64,000 nucleotides of DNA from Scolanthus callimorphus. Its lineage: Eukaryota > Cnidaria > Anthozoa > Actiniaria > Edwardsiidae. The notes beneath the pieces were generated by a model. That model was not told where the DNA came from and did no database searches. It saw only the letters and a list, made by a program, of their open reading frames with translations. This document shows, in pieces, positions 30,820 to 43,400 of this stretch. The position numbers and the translations under genes are program-made. The stretch spans positions 184,501-248,500 of the forward strand of contig JAWWUD010000106.1 in the NCBI GenBank assembly GCA_033964015.1, written 5' to 3'. Position 1 is the stretch's first letter, and each line of letters begins with the position of its first letter.

Positions 30820-32682
30820 ATGGCGACACGGGAAACTGTCCCCGTTAGCGTTGGCAACTGGAAAATACGGGAGCTGAAGGATTGGTTGGCAGAACATGGG
30901 CAAAAAGTCAGTGGTTTGAAAGAAGAGATAGTGTAAAGAGTGAAAGATTGTCTCAGCGAAAATACCGAGACAAAACTTGGAAAGGAACTGCGGGAAAAGA
31001 GAGAACGAGAGCTCAGACTGAAAGAGAAGCTTCGAATTACTCGAACGGCCTTACCAAACCCCAAAAATCTAAAAAACTGGAGCCGAAACCTGGACACTTT
31101 ACCGGACATAACGTTCAAAGACCTAACTAATTACCTTGTCTTGGGTCAGTGTGAATACTACACTGAAGAGAACATGGGCTGTTTCCGCCAGCTAAAGGCG
31201 TACACATGGGTTCTTATCGCCAAGCTAACTGGCTCTGTTCATTCAGCTGATTGTAACTGTTCTGCTGGGTAAGTTTGCTTTCTTGCTTTTGATATCAAAT
31301 AATAGGATTATTTTCTTTGACTTTTCACGTCTGCAGCTGCAGTGGTGCGGGTTGTTATTTAGAGTCACCATGGTAATTAATCCTGGATTAGTGCTAAACC
31401 ATTTTCGAGCAACCGGACCGGTCAGCTAGATATAACTTAACTTAATACTTTTTATTTCTTCTTTCAGACTGAGGGAGCCTTGTAATCACATCGCAGCTCT
31501 ACTATTCGCTCTTGAAGATTACAACAGAACTCAGAAGAACAATGTTACGTGTACGTCCCTCCCTTGTGAATGGAATAAACCAAGGAAACGCAATATAAGT
31601 CCACGCAAAATAGCGGATATGAACCCTATAAAACATGTATACGGGAAAAAGAAGCGGGATGTCGCTATCCCTGACCAAACATACACGCCCAGCACACAGG
31701 TTGATGCATCATTCTTGGATTCGTTTCTAGGGTCTTTATCTGAAATCAATCCTGGTGCTGCAATTCTCACTGTTTACAAGCAAAAGACAGTGCTGCAGTC
31801 GGAACATGAAATTTATGGCGACTTAAATGTTTGCAACTTTGAGGAGACAGAAACTGAAGATGCAGACTTTGACAGTATTGTTAACTCGTATACCCCAGTT
31901 GCATTACAATCTGGGCTGTGTCAACACATTCCTAGTGAAACTGAGGATGCACAAAGTTACTTTTCCGCTACGCATATTGACCAGGACGAGGCAGATTTAA
32001 TGGAGGCATGTTCCAGGGGCCAAAATAATAATCCAAAATGGAAAATTGTTCGTAGGGGAAGGGTGACTGCCTCCATCATGGTACTGTTTGTAAACTTAAG
32101 GAGTCAACTTCCCCAGATAAATAACTCACCCAGATTATAAATGGTGAGCCTGCGAAGTGCCTAGATGACGTGCCAGCGATAAAATGGGGCCGAGAACATG
32201 AAAGCATTGCACGAGAAAGCTATGTAAAAGTTATGAAGTCAAATGGACATAAAAATATAACTATATTTGAAAGAGGACTAGTAGTAAATGTGAACTATCC
32301 ATACATGGGGGCAGGTCCGGATGGATATGTTTATTGTCCCTCCTGCAAACCACACTATCAGGGTGTATTGGAGATCAAGTGTCCATATAAGTGGAGGGAA
32401 AATACTATAGATGAAGCACTACAAGACAAAGGATTCTATTGTGAGCGGTCAAGTGGAATTGTCAAATTGAAAGAAAACTCCAATTATTTCTTTCAGATAT
32501 AGGGTCAGATGGCAGTTTGCAGCCGAAAATGGTGTGACTTTGTTATTTGGACAGAGAAAGATCTCAACGTAGAGAGAATAGCATTTAATGAAACATTTTG
32601 GAATGTAACTATGCTTCCAAAACTGAAAAAGTTTTATAAGGAGGCTGTTATTCCAAGACTACTTAGCAACAGCCAAAAATAA
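30820..32682 (+). pseudogene. YqaJ-nuclease accessory gene of the ISL2EU element, broken
   Basis: ATG at 30,820. Codons about 14-42 resemble a SAP DNA-binding helix pair (WKIRELKDWLAEHGQKVSGL), cut by TAA at 30,934. A SWIM-type zinc motif follows, CNCSAG completed across an intron by EPCNHIAALLFAL. The intron has a gtaagt donor at 31,269 and ctttcag acceptor ending at 31,467. After an acidic linker, the YqaJ fold shows RRGRVTAS, IKWGREHE, MGAGPDGYVYC and LEIKCPYKW, matching the family's catalytic E, D and E-x-K pattern. Lesions are the SAP stop, a frameshift and stop at about 32,070-32,125, and TAG at 32,500 in place of Gln in YFFQI. In the family this protein accompanies the transposase. Its exact role in transposition is not established. 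Confidence 0.8.
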
Positions 32683-32689
32683 AGTGGCA

Positions 32690-34392
32690 CTCAGAAATGT
32701 GTACCCCTAAAAAGAGAAGAATAAATCAGGGGTGGATGGAGGAATTTCAGAAAGGGTGTTGGCTGGATAGTGATAATATAGGAACCAAAAATTTCCTTCA
32801 GCAAATACAGCAAATTCCTCCCTGACGATATTACACAGTGGAGCGAATATATGAGTTTTATTTTCGAGTGGCAAGAACAATATTTTATGAATGTGTGGTT
32901 CCAAAAATATCCATACCCCCTCCACGGAAGGGTGTTGGAAAGTGACCTCCCCCACCCCTCTGGAATTTCCAAGGAAAAATACAGTATTTGTATGGAAATG
33001 ATCAGGTAAATTGACCCTCCCGCCCCTCCAGAATTTCCAATGCCCTTCCATAGGGGGGTATGGATAATTTCTGGAACCACAAAATGAGCACAGCGAATGA
33101 GTCAAATATTGTTTTTGACATGAGAAAATAACTCATATCTTCAAGCCACCATGTAATTTTCTTTTTATTATAGAGACAAACCCAAAATATTTATTCCAAA
33201 TTGATTTCCAAGCACTTTTATTTTGACAGATATCCTCAATAGTGAGGATATGGAAAATATGTCACTCAGGTCCCGGATGTCGCTTTCGTATGAGATCTAC
33301 AAGTAGTGTATTTCCCAGTAAAACACTTGTGTCTTTAAATAATACAATTTCTGAGAAAAAGTATTGATGAATGAAGATATCATTAGAAACTAAGATATCA
33401 CAAGAAAAGGTATTTACATTACAATAGAAATTCTATGTACAGCCTTAATTTATAGATATGAATTTCAATTAAATAAATTTTGATATCAGTAGATAATGTG
33501 ATATCATAAGAAAATGCAAATATAAAATACTTTACAGTTAAAGTGTACATTGCAACATTACATTCAAATATATATATTTTTCAAAACAATATTTAATTAT
33601 GAATTTAAGAAAGAAATTTAAAAGTGGTAATAAATAGATTCCTGTTCAATATGACCACTATAATTTGGTACAATTAATTTGTACATTTACAACAATATAT
33701 ACATAGTATATATTGAATAAAGACTTTGAGAACACAAACTCTGTTTGGCTAACTCGATTTTTGTCTGCGTTCCTTTCTCAATTGGCATGCTTTTCTAAAA
33801 CTTCTCTGAAAAATGAAATATTTTGGAAAAAGCCAACAGTTCTGTTGTGTCCTATTTAAAGTCACCATGTTTCAAAATTTGTAAGAGGTATTTTTTGATA
33901 AAGAACACATCAGCCCATGGAGAAATGAATGCAGACAAAAACAAGCAGAATTGTACTACACCATTTTTTTTTCTACGTGCCATAGTAGCCGTAGTAGACC
34001 AGATTTTTAGTGACTTAGTGAGTCACTTGTAACAAAGAAATCACTCTTGAGGAGCAAATTTCAAATGAATGTCATGATATCATTGCATTTGTGTTGCTTT
34101 TTCATTTTTATCAACCAATCAACTGTGAACTGATGACAAGTCAGGAATTACTAACCAATAGAAAACGAAAGCAATTGTATGAATATAGCTTATTGGCTCC
34201 TGATTGACTGGGATGAAAACAGTTTTAATGCATACTGTAGTTGTAATGGCTTCATTTCTGATTGTCTAGTGTCTTACTGTACACCAATGCATTTGTCACA
34301 ACCATCATGTGAAATCTACTCATAATATTATAGTTCACAGCCTGGCAGTTTCATGCCTCAACTCACCATTATTTGACATCCAAACCTTGTCC
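32690..34392. other. Central non-coding part of the ISL2EU element
   Basis: AT-rich, with repeated ggaatttcc-type motifs at 32,720-33,060 (ggaggaatttcag, ctggaatttcc, ccagaatttcc). These recall the interior of the G-rich MITE at 21,491. No gene is seen. Confidence 0.5.
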
Positions 34393-35845
34393 TTAACTTG
34401 TCAATGGCGGCTCAAGATTTGTCAGGGCTGTGCAGATAGTGACAATGTTATCCGCCTGATGCCATTCTGTGGCAGGAATTGTGGTCTGCAAAATTTTAAA
34501 GTTCTTAATTTGTTCCATTTTCGCTCTACAGGTATTCGCACTGAAGCAATTCTCCTGGTTTCCTCGACTTGTTTTCTAGACATTTGTTTTTTTGATTACT
34601 CTCTTTTTGGTGGTACATTCAGTGAACAGCCATAATTCCTCAAAATATCAGCAATGTCAAACCCCTTGTCTGCCATCACACTATCCCCTGGCTCCAAAAG
34701 ATCAAGTAATCCCGACTTTAACACAATATGGTTATCTGAAACACGTCCTCCCCATAATTTAGAGAGGAAAGTCACAGATCCAGTGGGGCTAATGCCAACA
34801 AGTGCTTTGAATGTGTTGTGTGACTTGTAGCTTGAATAAGTAAGTGCCTGATTAGTTAGCGAAGAAGGTTTCTCAATCTGGAATTCTGTACAGTCTAAAA
34901 TGATACGCGTACTTGGAAATTTTAAAAATGTGGAAGGAAACTTTAACTGTATTTCTTCTTTACTAGGCCAGTAAATTAGTTGTTTGAAGTGAGCAGCAAG
35001 AAATCCATACCACGTTATTAGTAACACGCGAAACAGTGCTAGAAGAAATAACAAATCTATGAGCAAGATCTTCAACAAGAAGTCCAAGTCTCAGTCTCAT
35101 CATCACCATTAAAAATTCGTCTTGTAGTCTCATTTTCCTAGGAGGTCCTGGCTTTTTAGCATGTTCATTTGAAAGATAGTTCGTTTTCTTTAGTGACTCT
35201 TTTCCCCTCCAGTAATTCAGTTTCTCAGCTCCCTTCCGAACAGTATCAAATATCAACATCATCGTGCTAAAGTTGATAATTCCAGTGTAAAATTTCGTCC
35301 CCGTGCAGATCCTCCATTGTCAGATCAGGCAGTTCGGTGTCCGTGCCCATTTCCTTTGTTTCAACGTGTTTTGTTTGGGTCGATTGGTCTCTCGTACTTT
35401 TGGATTTACAGTATGAAGAAGGAGGCTCATGCTGAGGTGTGGGAAGTGTTGCAAAGTTAATGTAGTCGTGAAAGTTCGAGTTTACGCATCTAGTATTTGG
35501 GCATTGCTCTAAAACATGCTCCTCGCTTGTTCTTTGTGTCTTGGCCGGCGGCTCTATGTTCTCTTTTTGTACATTTGTTATATCTCCAGTGAAGTTTGGC
35601 AGAATTGTTGGCAAAGGACACCATGGTTTTGGACCAGAAAGGGAAGAAAAGTGTTTGCTACAAATGCGAGTATTGTCCGTGACCGCACTCTTCTTCAGGG
35701 AGTCTTTTAGCAACCGAAGCCATCTCCTCTTCTTTTTCCTCTCCTTCGGAATCCGATGAAATGAGATATGTCGATTGTTCACCTTTTGACCGGAAAAAGA
35801 TGGGCACTCTTTCACAGCACAGTACCATTTTCTCGGTGCCACCAT
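34393..35845 (-). pseudogene. THAP plus DDE transposase of the ISL2EU element, broken
   Basis: ATG at 35,845 opens a THAP zinc-binding domain (CAVKEC, then CSKHF). A helix-turn-helix follows (DEFLMVMMRLRLGL, ISSSTVSRV), then a DDE_Tnp_4-type core with first Asp in ILDCTEF, second Asp in VMADKGFDI and the final Glu in RIPVER. The third acidic residue lies just past an in-frame TAA at about 34,600. Frameshifts separate THAP from HTH (about 35,265), HTH from the core (about 35,050) and the last helix region (about 34,520). All three catalytic residues are visible but no single frame contains them, so the enzyme is dead in this copy. Confidence 0.8.
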
Positions 35846-36216
35846 GTTGCAAATCACGAAGGGAGCAAAGTAAACAAATTTCCCACCATAGCCTCGCTTC
35901 CATGCCAAAGTTCCACAGGACCCCCATTATCTGGAAAAAGGCCCATTCTCGAGTGTTTCGAGAAACGGGCCCCAAGGTCTCGAGACCAGTGGAAGCTATT
36001 ATTTATTGCTCGTTATGTCCTATTTATGGACTAAAAGCCGAACTAGTCAGGAACAGGCTCGATACATGTGACAAAGCAAAGAAAAGATGGGAACATGATT
36101 TTAATATGACACTTATTAATGCGGCACTATTTGTAGTCTGAAAGAATCTACTTCAGGTTTCACATGGGACATTTAAATGGGCGGTTACATTCGTAAAATA
36201 GAAAAAAACTACCACA

Positions 36217-38011
36217 AAAAAAAAAAACAGAAATTTGTTATCACTCTGGAGCCAGGAATAGCAAAATAGAGAACTAGTTCAAACTTTTCGCAGTAAAGTG
36301 TTGAACACATACACCTATTTTAATTAACGTTGCTCCACTTGAAATCTTCTGATCAATTTGCTTCTCTAGTGCAATGAGTTGGGAGTATGTTTTTCCAGTG
36401 AAAATCTTACATCAGACTGCACACTCCATGAATACTCCTTCTTCTATCTGCCACGAATTAAAGCACAACCAGGACCTTCTTCATAAAAGGCACAAGTAAA
36501 TCAGATTTCGTATGACAATGTGTCCAAAGTTAATACATATAGAAGATGTACTGTATGTACAATGCAAGTGAAGTACTGACTTTTTGGTATAACTATAAAG
36601 GACTAGCCAGCTTTGCAGCTGAAACTTGACCCAAAGTTTAGGCTGAATGCAGGCTGTGAAGCAGGGACAAAATTGAGAAATATTTTTTGTCTTGTGCCTT
36701 CAAATCACGGTTGTTGGATGGTTCTTTTTGAATCCCCCAAAATAACAATTTGAATTTGATTCAAACTGCAAGACGCATTTCTGTTCAGCCGGCAGTCTTC
36801 TCCAGCCAAATTTATGTACCACATAAATTTCAGTTAATGCGACAACCTTTATTTATTTATTTTTTATTTATTCTCATTGGTAAATGCATACATACATTAC
36901 TAATAATAACATATAAATAATTACATGCGACAACCTTGACAGATACATGAGCCAGTCCTCAGGTATGGTCAGGTATGGTCTGATTATACGTGACTGGGCA
37001 AAGATCACACCTTCCTTCTGATCCCTTGTGCTGTGACATAGGCATCACAATCCAAGCCACTCAGATTGAACCAACCACGTGGATAGTTGTGGTCATGTAC
37101 AGAACTCGTGACCTGTTTGCGTTTACGAATTTTCAGGTGGTAAATGGAGAAAAGGAAATTAATTTAAGTACTGCATACTACAAGGAGGATTATTAACTCG
37201 AAATATCTTCAACTAATCTGTTATAGCGAAGTGCAGTTTATCCACAGAAAGATGTAAGCTTACAACCGACACACGAAAATGAAAACACATGGCTCTGCAG
37301 TGAAAAACCCGCGAAAATGACAGAAGAATCAGGAGAAATGTTTTGATATTTCTGTTGTTCAGTTCTTACCTCTTCTAGCCAAGACTCTTCCTTCTGAAGT
37401 AAGCCCTAATTGCTTCACATCTACCAGCATTATCTTGCTGAACTGGAAGTATTCCACTCGCTGCCATGCCCTTCAAAATTCTTTTAAGCTCCGTAAGATT
37501 TTCCCATTTCAAATGAACCTGACCAACTGATTCTGAGCGATATTTTCGTCCAAAACACAGATTTCTAAAGAACTAGAAATGGTCTCGCGCGAAATCAAAA
37601 CGGAAATTCAAAAAACTAAAAACATAGCGTTTTGGTTTGAAGACTCAAGAACGCACTGAACATTAATGCAAAGGGATTAATAACTCCATGGAAAAAGTAA
37701 AACAAGGGTCAAAATAGCTGCTGACGACTATGTTCTGTGTTTTTCGAATTTTGCCACTTTCCAGTGGAGCAGAAATCTGCCTTCTGTTTTCCGAAACCCG
37801 TCATGTTTGGTATCAGAATAAAGCTTCTTCCTTCGGCCATGGCTTCCCGCCTTCCGATCTTTTCTTCGGTAAACAACGAGTGAGAAACGAGCTGCCGAAG
37901 TGGATTGTCGGATGAATCCGCAAATCAGTCACCAGTCAAAAGGCCTCACGTCCGAGCCCCAAAGCTGCCACGATTCAACTTACCGCTTTGGCGCGCGTTT
38001 AGGGCGCCGTG
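36217..38011. other. Spacer between segmental copies A and B
   Basis: Unique DNA relative to the two copies. It contains an AT-rich (ttta)n tract at about 36,850-36,925 that looks like the reversed 3' end of a LINE, and a possible small minus-strand gene (next entry). Confidence 0.5.
37375..37840 (-). CDS. Possible short minus-strand gene of unknown function
   Basis: An ATG at 37,840 sits in a strong start context (aagccatggcc) and opens 43 codons beginning MAEGRSFILIPNMTGFGK. A second open stretch of about 66 codons ends at TAG 37,375-37,377. It reads FGRKYRSESVGQVHLKW, then KGMAASGILPVQ and CEAIRAYFRRKSLG, preceded by a possible acceptor ttctttag near 37,567. I do not see a strong donor linking the two. 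The second stretch looks more protein-like than chance sequence, but no domain is recognised. Confidence 0.3.
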
Positions 38012-38598
38012 AGCAATTAAAACCACCAAACACACGAACACCAGAAAAAGTAGCAAGTAAAGAAGTAGCAGAATAATTCGCCTCTATTTGCTTGTAGTTT
38101 TCTTCTCTCATAACCTTCGTCTCTTGGAACTTGAAAATATTCGCCTTCCATATGGAGTATGTTTCGTATTTTTTCACAAAAACATTATTAACTTCCAAAG
38201 CCCATGAATGCCCCATTGACTATTCAATTTCCCCTGACTCCGTTACATATCAGTACATGTAAATTTGAATTTATCGTCTGGCTTTTTACCAAGCTACTCG
38301 CGAACCTCTTGACACAAGCTGGTGGGATTTAATCCATTTGATTGGTAGCCATCAGAAATCACCTTAAATACATAACTCTCTAAGCGTATACTTGCAAAAT
38401 TATACACTAATATTTATTGAAGTAAAATACCTGCAAAATTATAGAACACGGTTTTTTGTAACAAAACAAAAATTGTCATGAAACAAAAGGACATGTTACA
38501 GGAGGCCCCCTGCAATGCAATATTTTGTTGCGTTGCAAATTACAGAAAATGTAGAGCCGAGCCCTACTTTTCCCAACGTTACGAGACAAACTGCTAGG

Positions 38599-38752
38599 CC
38601 TCCTCGGCTTGGGTGTAATGTTGTCCCATTTTAGATCACGTGGCATTCATTTGAGATAATCTTTCTTTGTCTGGGCTTCTTCCATATTCATATATCCATG
38701 GGAATGCCACGTGATCTGAAATGGGAAAAAACAAACAAGAAAGCCGAGGAGG
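38599..38752. repeat. MITE present only in copy B
   Basis: The ends cctcctcggctt and aagccgaggagg pair, and cccattttagatcacgtggc pairs with gccacgtgatctgaaatggg. Copy A lacks it at the equivalent site (about 15,462-15,480). Confidence 0.75.
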
Positions 38753-40000
38753 TCTATTGTTCCAACTCGACCGCAGTCGACATTGTACGTGAAGAACTAA
38801 CAAAAAGTATCCACCCAAAGGAATCACCACATGAGCTGAATTGGGTGACAACAAGATGTAAACACCGTCCGCCGATTTGGTTGACTAAGAAGTACTTGTC
38901 TAAAAATCATTTTCACGATTGGTTTGGTTTCTAGTTCGTTTTGTCATTAGTATACACAAAAGTATGTCAAAAGTATGCACATCTTGATATCAAAGCTTAC
39001 AGTAAAAGACAAGCGTCCCCCTCTAGAGTGCAGTAATGAGTTGATTATTGGAATATTGCACCTATCATTTGATTCGATAATGCAATCGGCTCGGGAAGTC
39101 TTTCAATGTGAAATGGGTTTTCGGTTCAAAATGCTCGAATCTTCGTAACAACACGCACCGACACTCTTAAATCACAAACTATATGCTTCTTGGAATATCC
39201 CTTCATAAATTCTCCATATAAAACCTACCGTGCTGGTTCCTTGCCGCCATATTGCAGGGTTCGTACGCATCATGGAAATCCTGGAATTTTAAGGAAAATC
39301 CTGGAAACTCCAGGAAAAGTGCCTCGACTCAAATGTGGTTAAATCGGTCAGTTTCGTGAAGCTGATTTTGGGCTGCAAACTATGACATCCTCCAGAATTA
39401 TCGTGGGTTTTTTTGTGAGGAGGTGGCATTTCTACCCAAAAAAAATTCCTGAAAAACTCCTTGAAAAAAAACTATAAAGACTTTCTGGAAAATCCCGGAT
39501 TTTTGTCATCCAGAAAGCGTACGAACCCTGTATTGGTAGCAAAAGTCGCAAACAAAAGGCTTTTTGTTGATTCTTCTATATATGGAAGTGCTTCCGTCTT
39601 CTATCGTCCAATCAAAAACCGAAAACACAGTTCAAATTGAAAGGCGTTTTCCCCGGCTGGCTGCATTATTGAATCGAATTATTGAATCTAATAATAAGCG
39701 TCTTTGGATGTTAAAGGGAATGTAATGGTTACTATTAAGGCAAAAGACCCCTTGAAAACAACAATTAATATCAACTCAAACATGCGCCTCATTAATAGGT
39801 TTATTATCAGATCAACGTTTCATAGCCAACCTATTTTATCAGTTTTGGCCACAATAATGTTGTGCTCTTCATACATCAGCATTACTTATAATCAATTACT
39901 TTTCTACTTTTCAGATATATTCAACCAGTTTTACATGTGAGTGTAAAATACAGTTGCTGTTGCTTCATGACACCCTCATATGGTATCTTTCCATCTTGCA

Positions 40001-40450
40001 TTACCCCATACTCTTGACTGCGGCCTCTGAGGCGACTTTGAACATCGCACTTGGAAAAATCAGCTCCTTATTCCAGTATGTGCTGAAATCCCGCTCATAA
40101 TCTGCCGCAAACTGCTCGCACTTCGCCTGAACTCCGCCTATGGACTGAGTCCGCGCCTGATTCTCGCGGGCCGTTATATCCGCTTGGACCCTTGCTTGCA
40201 TGCTTCCGGCCACTTGGTTACTGCCTCTATCCTTTTGAACAGAATTCCTACATCGGCCGCCGTCCTTCATCGGGAAACAATTGGCAATGGTAGTAGCTGT
40301 AATATATGTCGTCAACTTCCCTCCAAAGAAGTAGCCAAAATAATCCTCAGTTTCAGGGGTCTGAGTGGTTATTTTTAGTGCTTGCCAACTGGGTATAAGG
40401 TTGCCATTATCGTCTGTATACTGACCAATCTGGTTGAAATATAACGGATA
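40001..40450 (-). CDS. Copy B terminal exon
   Basis: Open from about the tag at 40,465 to TAA at 40,001, encoding CDFTYPLYFNQIGQ, then NLIPSW, TIANCFPM, GGRC and the C-terminal helix ending AAVKSMG. Compared with copy A the segment is of equal length and open. Its start depends on which weak acceptor is used. Confidence 0.5.
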   Translation of the reverse strand, partial: YPLYFNQIGQYTDDNGNLIPSWQALKITTQTPETEDYFGYFFGGKLTTYITATTIANCFPMKDGGRCRNSVQKDRGSNQVAGSMQARVQADITARENQARTQSIGGVQAKCEQFAADYERDFSTYWNKELIFPSAMFKVASEAAVKSMG

Positions 40451-43400
40451 AGTGAAATCACACTAGTGGTCTATTGCCAATGCTGCGTTCTGACTGGTTG
40501 AGCTACTAGTAGGCTTTAAGTTAAGCCCACTAATATAACATATAGTTATTGGCTCAGAGTCCATTCGGGCTTGAGGAATAATTGTTTAGAATACATGTAG
40601 AAGATCATCTGGGTGATGGTAGATAAGTTGAAAAAGAAGAGAATTCTGAATTCTGTACAAAGTACTTTACTTGCAGCCATTTCATTGCGGGGCTTTTCAT
40701 ATTGGCACCGAAGGAAATTCAGATTAACTAATTAGTCGATCTATGCGCCTAAAATTCACTAGATAAAATTACTCTCCTAATTATTATTCACTATAGAAGT
40801 AATAAATAACAGGACTCCATGCTTGTCCAATTAGGAAAAAAAATGGATGATTCTTCGGAACTCCAATTTGGACTAGGTCTGTTAACTTTTTTGCAGAAAG
40901 ATACCTGTTTGCGAGCAAATAAGTTTTAGAAAATGGGGCCACCATGGATAAAAATGTTTTCTCATAATATGCGGTTGTTCTGCTAATAAACAACTTAAAG
41001 GCGGGGAAATATGAGGCACAAAATCTCTCAACTTGTCGCGCAACATTGTTGCGTTGCAAGTTGATGATCGATGTTACGCGCTTTTCATCTTGCGCCACAA
41101 CTTGTCTCGCAACAAAAACATGTTGTTGCAGGTTGTGAAAACTTGTTGCGCGAAGTAGAGCACGGGTCTACTTTGAGACACAAATTCTGGCTTAATTGCT
41201 CGTTTTTCATCAAACACACAACTTGTTGCGCAACAATTTGCATATAATTCAAGTTGATTAGTCAATAGAAATGAGGTGCTAAGGGGAAAAATCTGCCTTG
41301 GGCTTGCATGTGTGCGCGACAAGTTGTGAATTTGATGAAAAACGTGCAACAAACATTAGACTTACAACGCAACAATGTTGCGCGACAAGTTGAGGGATTT
41401 TGTACCTCGTATTTCTCCGGCTTATAGTAACTCAGCTCGCTACCTCATTGTCATAGACTGTTATACACCACGTTCACAACTCAGTTATAGTTACTTTTGC
41501 TCGCTACTACTCTGAGAAAATGGCGGATGGCCGAGGTTCTTGAAGGAACCAGGCGCACACCAGCTACTCATTCAGGAGGGTGGCAAGCGCGCGCCAGCCA
41601 CGTATTCAACTGACACTCCTTCTAGAAGAGAAATCTCTCTCGAGGTCCTAAGCTGGTAAAGGAAAATTTGGGTCATCTCCAGCGTAAGAACCATTCCCTG
41701 AGGACACCTTTGTGTTTAGTTACTATTAATCATGGCTGGTTCAACCTTCGTTCTACCAAACAAAGAAAGCTTTATGATGCAGCTGGTGAGTTCTTACACT
41801 AGAGATGAGGCGAAAATTTTTCCGCCGCCATCCTGTGACTCCTGGCCGTCGTTAAATTATCGAATGGTTCTTATTTCCCACCTTTACTCGCCACATGTAG
41901 CTGTTCAACTTAAAGCCAATAAAACCAGCATTATGCCGGAGCACTCAGCCAATTTATCCCAGCACTACTAGTGCAATGTGGCATTAGTCTCGTAAACGGA
42001 GTCCACCAGCGCATCGCACTTGTATTGAGGAAAGCGTTTGTCTCGAACTGTGTCACTCGAGGGAATGCCATCAAATTGTTCATGATTACAAGAACGTCAG
42101 AAAATGAATCATCAGCCGTTTTCACACTAGAGGACGGAAAATCCGTCATGACGAGTTTTCCGTCTGATATGAATTCGTGAATAGAACCCTGTCTAGTTTT
42201 TACCGACATGAATTCATATATAGACGGAAAACATCGTACATTTGTTCGAAAGAACCTGGGCCGAGATTTGAATTGTGACACTTGTGGCGCCATTTTTGCT
42301 ACCCACAATTCTCTGCAAACGTTCTAGTCCCAGTTTCTTTACCGCGCGAATTTCACAATTTCAGTCCAGTTCGCCATCTTAGTGTGAATCAAAGATGAGT
42401 TTCCATTCCCGTCTTGACGAGAAAATCGCCTACGGAAAATCGTCTGCTTCGACGAAGAAGTAAGAGGGATACATTAAGACGTTTTCCGGACAAAAATTCG
42501 CCTCGTCCCGGTTTTACACTAAGACGAGTTATCGGTCTGGACGAAAAACTCGTCTCAGCGGGTTTTCTCTCTCTAGTGTCAGAAAACGGCTATTACAGGT
42601 CTTACCTTATTGAAGTGCATTTCCTCGTATGCCCAATGCGAATAGTTGTAGCACAACATTCCTGTATCTCTGATTTTTCCTAGGTATAGACTGGTCTTGA
42701 ATGCGTCGTTCTTCTGTCTGTATCCATCCACCAGAGTGTTAGCGTTGTACAGATAAAGAGAGCACCATGGACGAAACAAAGGGAGCATTGCCTCTAACTC
42801 ACTAACTTGAGCATCCGTAAGGTGACTGGTGACCTCATTTCTGCTTTTCCGTTCAAGATAGAGCTCGAATGCGTCCCTGTGTATTATGAAGTACGGTTCA
42901 TCCTTCATAATGTCGTCCACAGCGCCTTGTAGGGCAGATAGTTGTTCATCTTCAGTTTCATGGTTACCGAAGGCTTGTGCAAGGCCATTCCTAAGGCTTT
43001 TGAAGTTCTTTGTAACGAGGTTTCTTTCTAATTGCAGAATCTGTGGAGACAACAGAGGGCACAGGTGTTGATGTTGTACAAAATCATCCAAATAACTGAT
43101 GGATAGTCAAAATACTAGTAGTCTAGGTTTGTTAAATAGCCCTTTATAACTACAAAGCGATCATGATTGTAGGCTTCATGGGCCCATGGACACAGAAAGC
43201 GGATAAAAACGGATTGCAACAAAAAGTCGCTTTTGAAACGTTTTTGAAATCTTGTTGGAATGAACCGTTTTCAAAGTCTGAAGCTACATCAACATTTGTA
43301 CGAAAGTCGGCAGTCTTGCCGATAACGCTTGCCTACATTGCTTCTTTAACAACTAGACGCATAACTGCGTGAATTCGGGCTTCTGTCTATATCTATCTTT

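Larger units (their letters stand above)
30558..35944. mobile_element. ISL2EU-type DNA transposon, inactivated
   Basis: The left end gggcctttttccagataatg matches the inverted right end, and the terminal inverted repeats continue for about 70 bp with few mismatches. The target in copy B reads gggcccgagaattctcgag. Here it is gagaat, element, attctcgag, so the target duplication is the dinucleotide AT. A 2-bp AT duplication, a DDE transposase with a THAP domain and a second gene with a YqaJ nuclease domain are the known hallmarks of the ISL2EU (IS4EU) superfamily. Both genes are broken by stops and frameshifts. The two genes converge from opposite ends, with about 1.7 kb of AT-rich DNA between them. 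Confidence 0.85.
14839..36216. repeat. Segmental duplication, copy A
   Basis: Sequence from gcaattaaacccaccaaaca onward is colinear, in direct orientation, with copy B at 38,012-57,730. Both end around tttaaatgggcggttac and actaccacaaa. By eye the copies differ by scattered substitutions, small indels and large insertions. A-specific insertions are 18,933-19,161, 20,199-20,427, 22,827-22,948, about 23,990-27,975 and 30,558-35,944. Without insertions the shared unit is about 11-12 kb. It carries the broken copy of the secreted-protein gene. Confidence 0.9.

Noticed and set aside
32691..33105. Two overlapping minus-strand frames rich in aromatic residues
   Set aside because: They fall in repeated ggaatttcc-type sequence in the middle of the ISL2EU element and show no domain.
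35516..36141. Plus-strand open frames over the transposase gene
   Set aside because: Antisense shadows of the THAP coding region and of the repeat flank.
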